Position numbers and translations under genes: made by a program. Below, piece by piece: positions 15,872-23,471 of a DNA stretch of 39,539 bases. Below the pieces are notes generated by a model, which was given only the letters and a program-made list of their open reading frames with translations, ran no database searches and was not told the DNA's origin. Each line of letters opens with the position of its first letter. The first letter of the stretch is position 1. Source of the DNA: Ignavibacteria bacterium (GTDB lineage Bacteria > Bacteroidota > Ignavibacteria > Tepidaquicellales > OLB5); the NCBI GenBank assembly GCA_030835025.1, contig JAUQWS010000047.1, forward strand, positions 1 to 39,539, given 5' to 3'.

Positions 15872-17638
15872 CTAACTGCTTTGTGGAATTCTGATAGTAA
15901 AAATACTTCCTTTCCCGGGGGTGGAATCCACTTCAATTGTCCCGTTCATAGCGTTTACAATATGCTTTACTATTGCAAGACCCAGTCCGGTTCCCCCTTC
16001 TTCGCGGCTTCTGCCTTTATCTATCCTGTAGAACCTTTCAAACAATCTCGGCATATGCTCTTCTGCAATTCCATATCCTGAATCCTTTACAGAGATCACA
16101 AGCTCATCCTTTTGAAAAGCTGCAGAGATCTCAATATCAGTTTTTTTATCACTGTATTTAATAGCATTATCAAGAAGATTTCCAATTGCCTGCTCCATAA
16201 GGTTTTTATTAATATTTCCCTTCAGATCCTCATCGCAATGAATTCGAATATTCAACTTCTTTTCACTTGCTTTGAACTCAAAATCCTCAACTACGGATCT
16301 TAACACTGTTGGGATTCTTTCATCTTTAGTCCTTGCCCCATCCGGGTTATCTTCAAGTCTTGAAAGTATAAGCAGATCATCAATTATCAGGTTGAGCCTA
16401 TCGATGTGCTTGGCAATTATATCCAGGAACCGCTCAGCATTTTTTGGATCATCAATTGCTCCTTCCCGCAAGGTTTCAATAAATCCTTTTATGGTTGTAA
16501 TCGGAGTTTTCAACTCATGAGAAACATTTGCAACAAGGTCCTTTTTTATAGTATCCAGATGCTTCAGGTTAGAAATATCATTAAGAACCACCAGTGCTCC
16601 CAGAGCTTTATTGTTGACATCATACAAGAGGGTCCCGCTAAGCTGCAGGAATTTATCCCGTTCATGCTGCAGAATTATTTCGGCTTCCACAGGATTTCCT
16701 TCGCTGATTACTCTGTTAAAAAACTTCTGGATCTCTGAGTTTCTAATTGCTTCCTGCAGAGTTTTTCCCTTAATTGACTCGCTGCTTATTCCAAGAATAT
16801 CCTCAGCAGTTTTGTTCAGCAAAAGTATTCGTTCATCATAATCGACGGCTACAACTCCTTCTTTCATACTGGCAAGTACTGCCTGCTGCAGATTGCTTTG
16901 TTCACCTATTATGTCAAGTTTTTCATCAAGCTGTTTAGCCATTTCGTTAAGAGATTCTGCAATGCTGTGTAATTCCGAATTACCTTCGACAAATATTCTG
17001 CCGGAATAATCACCTGAAGCAAATCTTCGCGCTCCGGACTGAATTTCCAATACAGGATTCATAAGTCCGCGTATGCTTATGTATCCCACTACTGCAATTA
17101 TAAGTGCAAAAAAGATAACAGATATCAATAGAGCGGTATTTGCTCCCGCTTCTTCTTTTTCGATACCGGTCAGAGGATATCCTGTTCTTAATACAAATAT
17201 TATCTCAGCTGACTTACCGTATACCGGCATTGCTGCATAAAGGTAGTTTTCCTTTAATGTAAAGCTGTATCTCTCTGAAACACCGAATCCGTTTTTCAAA
17301 GCTTCTATTACTTCGGGCCTGTCTGAGTGATTATCCATTTCTGCCGGATTTTCCCGTGAATCTGCAAGCACCTTGCCGTTGAGCCCGATAATAGTGATCC
17401 TTGAATTACTGAGCTTGTCAAATCTTACAGCAAAATTCCCATAATCTGCCGAATCGAGCCCAAGGGACTCAATTCTTTCCTTTATTAAACCTGTTCTGTT
17501 CTTTAATACCTCGGTATCATTCAGAATAAGGGTATCTTTGAACATCGATGACGCGTAGAATCCGATTATTATCAGGGGAATCACCGAAAAACACATCAGT
17601 ACAATGTATAGCTTCCAAAGGAATTTCCTTTGTTTCAA
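15872..17638 (-). CDS. phoR: Phosphate-sensing histidine kinase PhoR
   Basis: A 588-residue membrane sensor kinase. TM1 spans about residues 9-30, a periplasmic region 31-165, and TM2 about 167-190. A HAMP-type linker (191-243) and a PAS domain (about 250-360) follow. The HisKA domain has the phospho-accepting His374 in NVSHELKTP, and the ATPase domain has the N-box NLLDNAIKYS (487-496), DSGYGIAEEHMPRLF (519 onward) and GGTGLGLAIVKHI (548 onward). It begins with TTG immediately after the phoB TAA, so it is probably translationally coupled. A large periplasmic domain is typical of Bacteroidota and Bacillus-type PhoR, unlike the short E. coli form. Assignment as PhoR rests on the pst context. 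Confidence 0.9.
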   Translation of the reverse strand: MKQRKFLWKLYIVLMCFSVIPLIIIGFYASSMFKDTLILNDTEVLKNRTGLIKERIESLGLDSADYGNFAVRFDKLSNSRITIIGLNGKVLADSRENPAEMDNHSDRPEVIEALKNGFGVSERYSFTLKENYLYAAMPVYGKSAEIIFVLRTGYPLTGIEKEEAGANTALLISVIFFALIIAVVGYISIRGLMNPVLEIQSGARRFASGDYSGRIFVEGNSELHSIAESLNEMAKQLDEKLDIIGEQSNLQQAVLASMKEGVVAVDYDERILLLNKTAEDILGISSESIKGKTLQEAIRNSEIQKFFNRVISEGNPVEAEIILQHERDKFLQLSGTLLYDVNNKALGALVVLNDISNLKHLDTIKKDLVANVSHELKTPITTIKGFIETLREGAIDDPKNAERFLDIIAKHIDRLNLIIDDLLILSRLEDNPDGARTKDERIPTVLRSVVEDFEFKASEKKLNIRIHCDEDLKGNINKNLMEQAIGNLLDNAIKYSDKKTDIEISAAFQKDELVISVKDSGYGIAEEHMPRLFERFYRIDKGRSREEGGTGLGLAIVKHIVNAMNGTIEVDSTPGKGSIFTIRIPQSS

Positions 17639-18328
17639 TTAATAGATCTCCCTGAATTTGTATCCGACTCCCCGGACAGTCTCAATATATTCGTTTTCTT
17701 CTCCAAGCTTTTTTCTGAGCGAAACAATATGAACATCAATTGATCTATCGGTTACTGAAACACCCTCACCCCGTGTTGCATCTACTATCTGGTATCTTGT
17801 CATAACCCATCCCGGTTTTTTGGCAAGTGTAAGGAGTATTCTGAACTCCAGATGAGTAAGATCGATCAGTTTGCCCTTAATTGTTACTTCATGTCTTCCT
17901 GCGTGGATCTTTAGGTCACCGCGCTCAATAACAGGCTTCTCTTCTTCTTCCTTTTGAGGGCGCCTTCTTAATGTGGCCTTTACTATAGCCAGAAGCTCTC
18001 TTGGACTAAATGGTTTTGTAACATAATGGTCGGCACCAATTTCAAGCCCTGCAACCTTATCCGCTTCTTCTGCCTTAGCTGTTACCATTACTATCGGGAT
18101 ATTTGCCTTTTGTTTATCAGCCTTAATGATCTTTGTAATATCAAAACCGTCTATTCCCGGTAGCATGAGGTCAAGAATTATCAGGTCATAATCATTCTCC
18201 TTCAGAAGCTCAAGCGCCTCTTCACCGCTTACTGAAGTCCTTACCCTATATCCATTTTTCGATAGATTGTAGTCAATAAGTTCAAGAATATCCTTTTCAT
18301 CGTCAACTACAAGTATTTTCTCTTTCAT
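17639..18328 (-). CDS. phoB: Phosphate response regulator PhoB (OmpR family)
   Basis: A 229-residue two-domain response regulator. The receiver domain (1-120) has the acidic pocket DDE (9-11), the phosphorylation site Asp53 in LIILDLMLPG, and Lys105 in VTKPFSPREL. The C-terminal winged helix (about 131-229) has the OmpR-type ending SIDVHIVSLRKKLGE and VRGVGYKF. It is predicted to bind the CTTAACA-type repeats found before phoB itself, pstS and DUF47-pit. The name PhoB or PhoP would be equally acceptable. Confidence 0.92.
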   Translation of the reverse strand: MKEKILVVDDEKDILELIDYNLSKNGYRVRTSVSGEEALELLKENDYDLIILDLMLPGIDGFDITKIIKADKQKANIPIVMVTAKAEEADKVAGLEIGADHYVTKPFSPRELLAIVKATLRRRPQKEEEEKPVIERGDLKIHAGRHEVTIKGKLIDLTHLEFRILLTLAKKPGWVMTRYQIVDATRGEGVSVTDRSIDVHIVSLRKKLGEENEYIETVRGVGYKFREIY

Positions 18329-18364
18329 TCTAATGATTTTTTAATTTTCTAATAACATTCTTAT

Positions 18365-18413
18365 TGTTAAAATTAGCACTTGTTTGTTAGAACGGTGTTA
18401 AGAACATATTAGA
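18365..18413 (-). promoter_or_regulatory. Pho box upstream of phoB
   Basis: Read on the plus strand, TGTTAAA begins at 18365, TGTTAGA at 18385, TGTTAAG at 18396 and TATTAGA at 18407, giving distances of 20, 11 and 11 bp. This is the same array as upstream of pstS. It predicts autoregulation of phoBR. The closest half-site is 37 bp from the phoB ATG. The opposite gene begins at 18547, so the array could also influence it. Confidence 0.78.
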
Positions 18414-18546
18414 AATAAAAATCACTCAAAAATAGCATTTAAATTGTGATTAATAAACTCAAAACCCTGATTTGGAGGAAAATATTGACCTAAATCATAT
18501 TTAAACTTAATGCAAACAGGCATATTTGTATGTAACATTACTGAAT

Positions 18547-19251
18547 ATGTCAGGCGATATATACTTACTTACGATTACAGCAGCTTCAATTGGATTCATA
18601 CACACTCTGATAGGACCCGATCATTACCTGCCTTTTATCATGATGGCCAAAGCCGGAAAGTGGTCAAAGTTTAAAACGATTTGGTTAACTATCCTTTGCG
18701 GAATAGGTCACGTTATGAGTTCCGTTGTGCTTGGAATCGTTGGAATAGCTGCAGGAATTGCTTTGAATCATCTTGAGATCATTGAGAGTACAAGAGGAGA
18801 AATAGCAGGCTGGGCTCTTATTACTTTCGGATTCCTTTACATGATATGGGGTATCAAGAAAGCTTATGTGAACAAGCCTCATTCACACGTGCATGTTCAG
18901 AATGACGGAACGTATGTTAACCATGCACATACCCACGAGGGCAAACATGAGCACTCAACAGAAAAGAGATCACTCACACCATGGATACTTTTTGTGGTGT
19001 TTGTACTAGGACCGTGCGAACCGCTGATACCTCTTGTAATGTTTCCTGCTGCTCAGCACAGTACTGCAGGAATCGCACTTGTTTCCGGCGTTTTTGGACT
19101 TGTTACTGTTGGAACTATGGTTCTGGTTGTGACGGCATCATTATGGGGATTGAACTTTCTGCCACTGGGCAAAGTTGAGAAATTCTCTCATGCATTTGCC
19201 GGATTTGCTATTTTCGCTTCGGGACTGGCGATCAATCTCCTCGGTCTGTAA
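18547..19251 (+). CDS. NicO/UreH-like membrane protein with His-rich loop
   Basis: A 234-residue inner-membrane protein with about six hydrophobic segments. The first two carry the NicO/UreH-family pattern HTLIGPDHYLPF and CGIGHVMSSVVLG. The central loop is histidine-rich: HSHVHVQ, then NHAHTHEGKHEHS. Members of this superfamily move nickel or cobalt (RcnA, NicO) or sit next to urease genes (UreH). No urease, hydrogenase or cobalamin genes are adjacent, so the metal is unknown. The ATG at 18547 is preferred to a TTG at 18526, which lies inside a CATATTTG sequence that may be a promoter box. The stop abuts the stop of the convergent DUF192 gene. Confidence 0.75.
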   Translation: MSGDIYLLTITAASIGFIHTLIGPDHYLPFIMMAKAGKWSKFKTIWLTILCGIGHVMSSVVLGIVGIAAGIALNHLEIIESTRGEIAGWALITFGFLYMIWGIKKAYVNKPHSHVHVQNDGTYVNHAHTHEGKHEHSTEKRSLTPWILFVVFVLGPCEPLIPLVMFPAAQHSTAGIALVSGVFGLVTVGTMVLVVTASLWGLNFLPLGKVEKFSHAFAGFAIFASGLAINLLGL

Positions 19252-19794
19252 TTATTTTGTATCGAGCTTGTATTCAATGAGATCACCTTCTTTTATCCCA
19301 TGCCGGTTACAATAACCACCATTAACTTCAACCACAAATTGAGATTTTTGTTTTGAGGGCAGGGATTTTTCAGAATACGGTACAGTGTTCTTATGTATTG
19401 TGTTTATTAACCCTTTATTATCAATAAAAATAATATCCAGCGGTATTTTTGTATTCTTCATCCAGAAAGATTTCATTTCCATCTCCTCAAACAGGAATAA
19501 CATTCCTTTGTCTTCATCCATTTCTGACCGGTACATTAAGCCCTGAGTTCGTTCAGTTGGGTTGACCGCAGCCTCAACTTCGATCTTTGAAAGTACCTGC
19601 CTTGTATCCTTGCTCAAAAATGTTACTTCGCCTTCTCTGACCCATTCAGGTTCACCCGACTTTTTAAAGAAAAGAAAATAAGATGAAACAATAACAGCCG
19701 AAATCACCACGGCAATAATGATGTTCCTTTTGCTTAATAATCCTGATTGCTTTGACTTATGCCTTTTAAGATCTGTATTTTTCTTTTTACCCAT
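19252..19794 (-). CDS. DUF192 protein, membrane-anchored
   Basis: A 180-residue protein with a basic N-terminus, one membrane segment (about residues 24-43) and a periplasmic DUF192 domain (about 57-177). Family features are visible: ERTQGLMYRSEMDEDKGMLF, MKSFWMKNTKIPLDIIFID, and the C-terminal VEVNGGYCNRHGIKEGD. The function of DUF192 is not established. The stop codon is immediately next to the stop of the convergent membrane-protein gene, so their 3' ends must share sequence. Confidence 0.85.
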   Translation of the reverse strand: MGKKKNTDLKRHKSKQSGLLSKRNIIIAVVISAVIVSSYFLFFKKSGEPEWVREGEVTFLSKDTRQVLSKIEVEAAVNPTERTQGLMYRSEMDEDKGMLFLFEEMEMKSFWMKNTKIPLDIIFIDNKGLINTIHKNTVPYSEKSLPSKQKSQFVVEVNGGYCNRHGIKEGDLIEYKLDTK

Positions 19795-19903
19795 TTTTCA
19801 CTGCAAATTTCAACATGAACGCAGCAAAGGATTTTCTCTTAAACTGTTTCACACAAATAATTGTTACAGAAAAATTCCTCGGCGCTTCACTCCTCAAAAT
19901 GGA

Positions 19904-20743
19904 CTATTTCCTAAGCTTCATATCAAGAAGCAGCCTTGATCTTTCTGTGCTTACTTCGGGCAAATGTTCATCGATCAGGTCAAGGACTTCATTTATTAAT
20001 ACATAAAGCTGTTTTACTGCTTTATATTTCTCCATGCCTAGCAGCCCGGTATATCTTTGGAAGAATCCAAAAGGCTTTATCTTCATTTGTTCAATTGTCC
20101 ACTCAACACCTTTAAGCTTGCCCGGATGGTACATCCTGTTCAGCCCGCACAATAATCCTATCATATTGCCGATGACTTCCAGCAGGCTCTCATAGTAGAA
20201 GAGCTCATCACCCCTTTCAATTGCCATCTTCTCGAGCACCCACTCAGGATGGAATTTCTTGAAATGGTTCACCATCAATATCCGCAGTTCTTCTGGGAAT
20301 TCCAGGGCTTTCATCCGCCACTTGTCAACCCATTCACTTCCCTGCAAAGTGTATCCGTCTATGAATCCCGAGATCATCAAGTGCTTGGTCAGATCAATTT
20401 CCGGTTTGGCAAGCATGTTTGTAATGAGCTCTTCGGTTTCACGGTAATCACAGATTCCGAAATCACATTTAATCCCTTTTATGTAATAGTAAACAGCAAA
20501 TCCCTCTTCCGGAGTGCCGTGATAAAGATCGCCGCCGCTTACCTTAGCTCCTTCAACAATCTTATTGAATTCTTCTTCACTTACCAGTTCACTGTAATTT
20601 ATCAGTGTATCAATATCCGAATTATCATCACCATATCCCTTGGCAACGGAACCTGTCACCATTGCACAAACCATTCCGTCACTGCGGAACATTTTCAGAT
20701 TTTCTTTTGCAAGTGCGAGTCTTTGTTTACTTATTTCATTCAT
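19904..20743 (-). CDS. Nucleotidyltransferase-fold protein
   Basis: A 279-residue protein with the polymerase-beta-type nucleotidyltransferase motif GSVAKGYGDDNSDIDTLI (residues 31-48), including the two catalytic aspartates of SDID. A helical C-terminal half follows (about 130-279), with a substrate-binding look similar to DUF4037 or aminoglycoside nucleotidyltransferase-like proteins. A third catalytic acid may be Asp in IKCDFGICDY. The substrate cannot be assigned. No antitoxin partner is adjacent, so a MNT-type toxin-antitoxin role is not supported. Confidence 0.78.
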   Translation of the reverse strand: MNEISKQRLALAKENLKMFRSDGMVCAMVTGSVAKGYGDDNSDIDTLINYSELVSEEEFNKIVEGAKVSGGDLYHGTPEEGFAVYYYIKGIKCDFGICDYRETEELITNMLAKPEIDLTKHLMISGFIDGYTLQGSEWVDKWRMKALEFPEELRILMVNHFKKFHPEWVLEKMAIERGDELFYYESLLEVIGNMIGLLCGLNRMYHPGKLKGVEWTIEQMKIKPFGFFQRYTGLLGMEKYKAVKQLYVLINEVLDLIDEHLPEVSTERSRLLLDMKLRK

Positions 20744-20744
20744 A

Positions 20745-20780
20745 AAAATGCCCTCTTAACTTTATTAGTTTCAAGAGGGC
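20745..20780 (-). terminator. Terminator of the HerA-like ATPase gene
   Basis: GCCCTCTT at 20750-20757 pairs with 20773-20780. On the minus strand the stem is followed by ATTTTT. It lies 44 bp after the stop of the ATPase gene. The stem resembles that at 9716-9739 (CCCTCTT and its complement), perhaps by convergence. Confidence 0.82.
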
Positions 20781-20823
20781 CGGTAAAGAATCCATGCAAA
20801 CTTTCTATTATTTCAATCGGCAG

Positions 20824-22371
20824 TTAAAACCAGCCTGTTTTTTTCTTCCTTCTTGTGCCGCCGATACCGAGTACACCAAGTATACCCCTGGTAACTTCAC
20901 GCGCGACTGTTCTGCCTACCTGCCTTGCAGTTGTGCTTGTGAGGATTTTTTCTGTCGTGCTCTTTTCTGTTTTCTGCGGTTTAGTTTCCTGCTCTTCTTT
21001 TTCCTGCACTTCGCGGTGTTCTTCAAGTTTCTTGTTCAGCATCTCAAGCGCGCTCTCTCTGTTGATCTCCTCATTGTATTTAACCGCGAGCTTTGAAGCA
21101 CTCACGATCTCATCTATTTCGCCCGCTGCCAGTACATCCATTCTGGATCTTGGCGCAACAAGCAATGTTGCCGCAAGCGGAGTTGGGTTACCTTTCTCAC
21201 TCAGAACCGTAACTGCAGCTTCACCTGTTCCGAGTGATGTTAACAGTTCATCAATATCGTAAAAATCACTCAGCGGGTAATTTTCTGAAATAAGCTTTAT
21301 ATCTTTTCTGTCTTTAGCAGTAAACGCCCTCAGAGCATGCTGCACCTTCATACCAAGCTGGCTGAGCACGATATTCGGTATGTCAGTTGGATTCTGCGTG
21401 CAGAAAAATATCCCGACACCTTTGGAGCGAATAAGCTTTATAATAGTCTCAATCTGGTCAAGAAGTGAATCAGATGCTTCATTAAAGAGCAAGTGAGCTT
21501 CATCAATGAACATCACCAGCTTTGGCTGGTCAAGGTCACCCTCTTCAGGGAAAGTGCTGTAAATCTCTGCAAGCAGGCTCAAAAGAAATGTTGAAAATAA
21601 TTTCGGTTTAGTCTGCATATCAATAAGCCTTATCACCGATATGATGCCCTTGCCGTTAGAATCACATCTTGCAAGGTCTTCTACTTCAAATGAACGCTCT
21701 CCGAAGAAGCGGTTTGCGCCCTGCTGTTCAAGCTCAACAATCTTTCGCAGAATTATACCCAGCGAACTGCCCGAGACTTTTCCGTAAGATGTTTCAAACT
21801 CTGTTTTGCCTTCTTCCTGAATATGCTGTAATACCCGCTTCATATCCTCAAGGTCTAACAGCGGAAGCTTCAAATCATCGCAGTATTTGAAAATTACCGA
21901 GACAAGGCTCGATTGTGTTTCATTCAGTTCCAGCATCCTGCTGAAAAGGACCGGTCCGAATTCAGAAGTTGTTGCGCGGAGCCTTGTTCCTTTTTCATCT
22001 GATATTGTCAGGAATTCAACTGTATTTCCTTCGGGTTTCCATTCAAGGCCTATCTTACCCATTCTGTCAGTGATCTTCTCATTGGATTCGCCGGGTCTGG
22101 CCAGTCCGCTGAGATCACCCTTGATATCCATTACAACTACAGGGACACTTTTTGATGCCAGTGCTTCAGTAATAAGCTGGAGTGTTTTGGTTTTACCTGT
22201 TCCGGTTGCGCCCGCAATAAGTCCGTGCCGGTTCATTGTCTTAAGCGGAAGCTTAATATGTGTTCCTGTCAGAACCTCTTTATTAAGCATGGCAGCGCCA
22301 AGCGTGATACTCTCACCTTTGAAGGTATAACCTTCGTTTATCTGCTGTGTGAATTTCACTTTATCTGCCAT
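20824..22371 (-). CDS. HerA-like / DUF853 (YjgR-type) ATPase
   Basis: A 515-residue P-loop ATPase of the HerA-FtsK-like DUF853 family. Walker A is GATGTGKT (54-61), with the family segment VVVMDIKGDLSGLA (79-92), and Walker B is LVMFIDEAHLLF (285-296). The RSKGVGIFFCTQNPTDIPN segment follows. The tail from about residue 440 is charged and coiled-coil-like, ending in a basic segment (RRKKKTGWF). The E. coli homologue is YjgR. The role is unknown, although the fold suggests DNA or protein translocation. No nuclease partner (NurA) is nearby, so it is not a classical HerA-NurA end-resection pair. Confidence 0.87.
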   Translation of the reverse strand: MADKVKFTQQINEGYTFKGESITLGAAMLNKEVLTGTHIKLPLKTMNRHGLIAGATGTGKTKTLQLITEALASKSVPVVVMDIKGDLSGLARPGESNEKITDRMGKIGLEWKPEGNTVEFLTISDEKGTRLRATTSEFGPVLFSRMLELNETQSSLVSVIFKYCDDLKLPLLDLEDMKRVLQHIQEEGKTEFETSYGKVSGSSLGIILRKIVELEQQGANRFFGERSFEVEDLARCDSNGKGIISVIRLIDMQTKPKLFSTFLLSLLAEIYSTFPEEGDLDQPKLVMFIDEAHLLFNEASDSLLDQIETIIKLIRSKGVGIFFCTQNPTDIPNIVLSQLGMKVQHALRAFTAKDRKDIKLISENYPLSDFYDIDELLTSLGTGEAAVTVLSEKGNPTPLAATLLVAPRSRMDVLAAGEIDEIVSASKLAVKYNEEINRESALEMLNKKLEEHREVQEKEEQETKPQKTEKSTTEKILTSTTARQVGRTVAREVTRGILGVLGIGGTRRKKKTGWF

Positions 22372-22401
22372 TTTACTTTCTCCTTTTTATGGAACCTGAA
22401 T

Positions 22402-22854
22402 TCAAAGTGAATTCAGTATTTCATCCACGTGGCCCTCGACTTTAACCTTCTCAAAAACTTTTTCTATCTTTCCCTTTTCATCAATAACAAATGTGGTTCT
22501 TACAACTCCCATATACTTCCTGCCGTACATGCTCTTCTCCTGCCAAACGCCGTAATCTTCCAGCATCTTCTTTGTTGTATCGCTGAGCAGGGTAAAAGGA
22601 AGCTCATACTTGTCTTTGAACTTCACGTGGCTTTTGGTATCGTCAGGTGATACTCCGATAACAACTGCATTTTTCTTTTCTATCTTTTTGATATTATCCC
22701 TGAAGTCACAAGCTTCAACGGTACATCCGCTGGTCATATCCTTTGGATAAAAATAGAGTATTACCTTTTTGCCTCTGAAGTCTTTGAGTGAGATCTCTTC
22801 GCCGTTATCTGCGCTAAGTTTGAACTCAGGTGCTTTATCTCCGCGTTTCAGCAT
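22402..22854 (-). CDS. bcp: Thioredoxin-dependent peroxiredoxin, Bcp/PrxQ type
   Basis: A 150-residue atypical 2-Cys peroxiredoxin that reduces hydroperoxides with thioredoxin. The peroxidatic Cys44 lies in DMTSGCTVEACDF and Cys49 is five residues later, the usual resolving position in the alpha-2 helix of PrxQ proteins. The fold segments GKKVILYFYPKD and VVIGVSPDD are present. It lies 13 bp downstream of the second peroxiredoxin, on the same strand, so the two are likely co-transcribed. Confidence 0.93.
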   Translation of the reverse strand: MLKRGDKAPEFKLSADNGEEISLKDFRGKKVILYFYPKDMTSGCTVEACDFRDNIKKIEKKNAVVIGVSPDDTKSHVKFKDKYELPFTLLSDTTKKMLEDYGVWQEKSMYGRKYMGVVRTTFVIDEKGKIEKVFEKVKVEGHVDEILNSL

Positions 22855-22867
22855 TTATACGTGTCCT

Positions 22868-23350
22868 TTATTTTAATCCTTCAACAGCCTTTTTGATAGC
22901 TTCAAAGTTCACCTGGTCACCCGGTGTTGGAGTAACTTCAACATACCGGATAATTCCGGTCTTATCAATTACGTAAACTGCCCGTTTTGCAGTCTCTTTC
23001 TGACCGTGTGCAAATTCAGGATGAACCACGTCGTATGCGCGGACCATTACTCTGTTATAATCGCTTAACAGCGGAACCTGTATATTGTTCGCAGCAGCAA
23101 AAGCTTTCTGCACAAATGTTCCGTCAACACTCACACCGATGACCTCTGCGTTCATACTTTTGTAAGCATTGAAGTTATCGCTCATTGTGCACATTTCTGT
23201 TGTGCAAACGCCTGTAAATGCCTGGGGGAAAAATGTTATCACCAAATTCTTACCTTTAAGGCTATCCAATGTGATATGAGTAAGATCTGCTGAAGGTGTA
23301 AATGATGGTAAATTGAAATCGGGAGCTTTGTCTCCAACTTTTAAAGCCAT
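22868..23350 (-). CDS. Peroxiredoxin (AhpE/AhpC-TSA family)
   Basis: A 160-residue peroxiredoxin with peroxidatic Cys49 in FPQAFTGVCTTEMC and a second Cys54. The C-terminal GIIRYVEVTPTPGDQVNFEAI segment is conserved in this subfamily. It is of the redoxin/AhpE type rather than the long 2-Cys AhpC. It pairs with the downstream bcp gene to give two peroxide-reducing enzymes of different specificity in one operon, with the reductant presumably thioredoxin. Confidence 0.9.
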   Translation of the reverse strand: MALKVGDKAPDFNLPSFTPSADLTHITLDSLKGKNLVITFFPQAFTGVCTTEMCTMSDNFNAYKSMNAEVIGVSVDGTFVQKAFAAANNIQVPLLSDYNRVMVRAYDVVHPEFAHGQKETAKRAVYVIDKTGIIRYVEVTPTPGDQVNFEAIKKAVEGLK

Positions 23351-23471
23351 TACGTTAAATCCTTTCTTTTAAAATCCTGTGTGAAACGAAGGGTCCAATA
23401 TTCTGTCTCCGCGTGCACCGGGATTATGTTTTCACTAAAATTTCAAACCTGTAAATTGTAACCTGCAACTG

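Noticed and set aside
19904-20743. Toxin-antitoxin (MNT/HEPN) interpretation of the nucleotidyltransferase
   Set aside because: The protein is too long for an MNT antitoxin and there is no HEPN partner next to it.
20824-22371. HerA-NurA DNA repair or phage-defence pair
   Set aside because: There is no nuclease or SIR2-like gene beside it, and the sequence fits the YjgR/DUF853 housekeeping-type family better.
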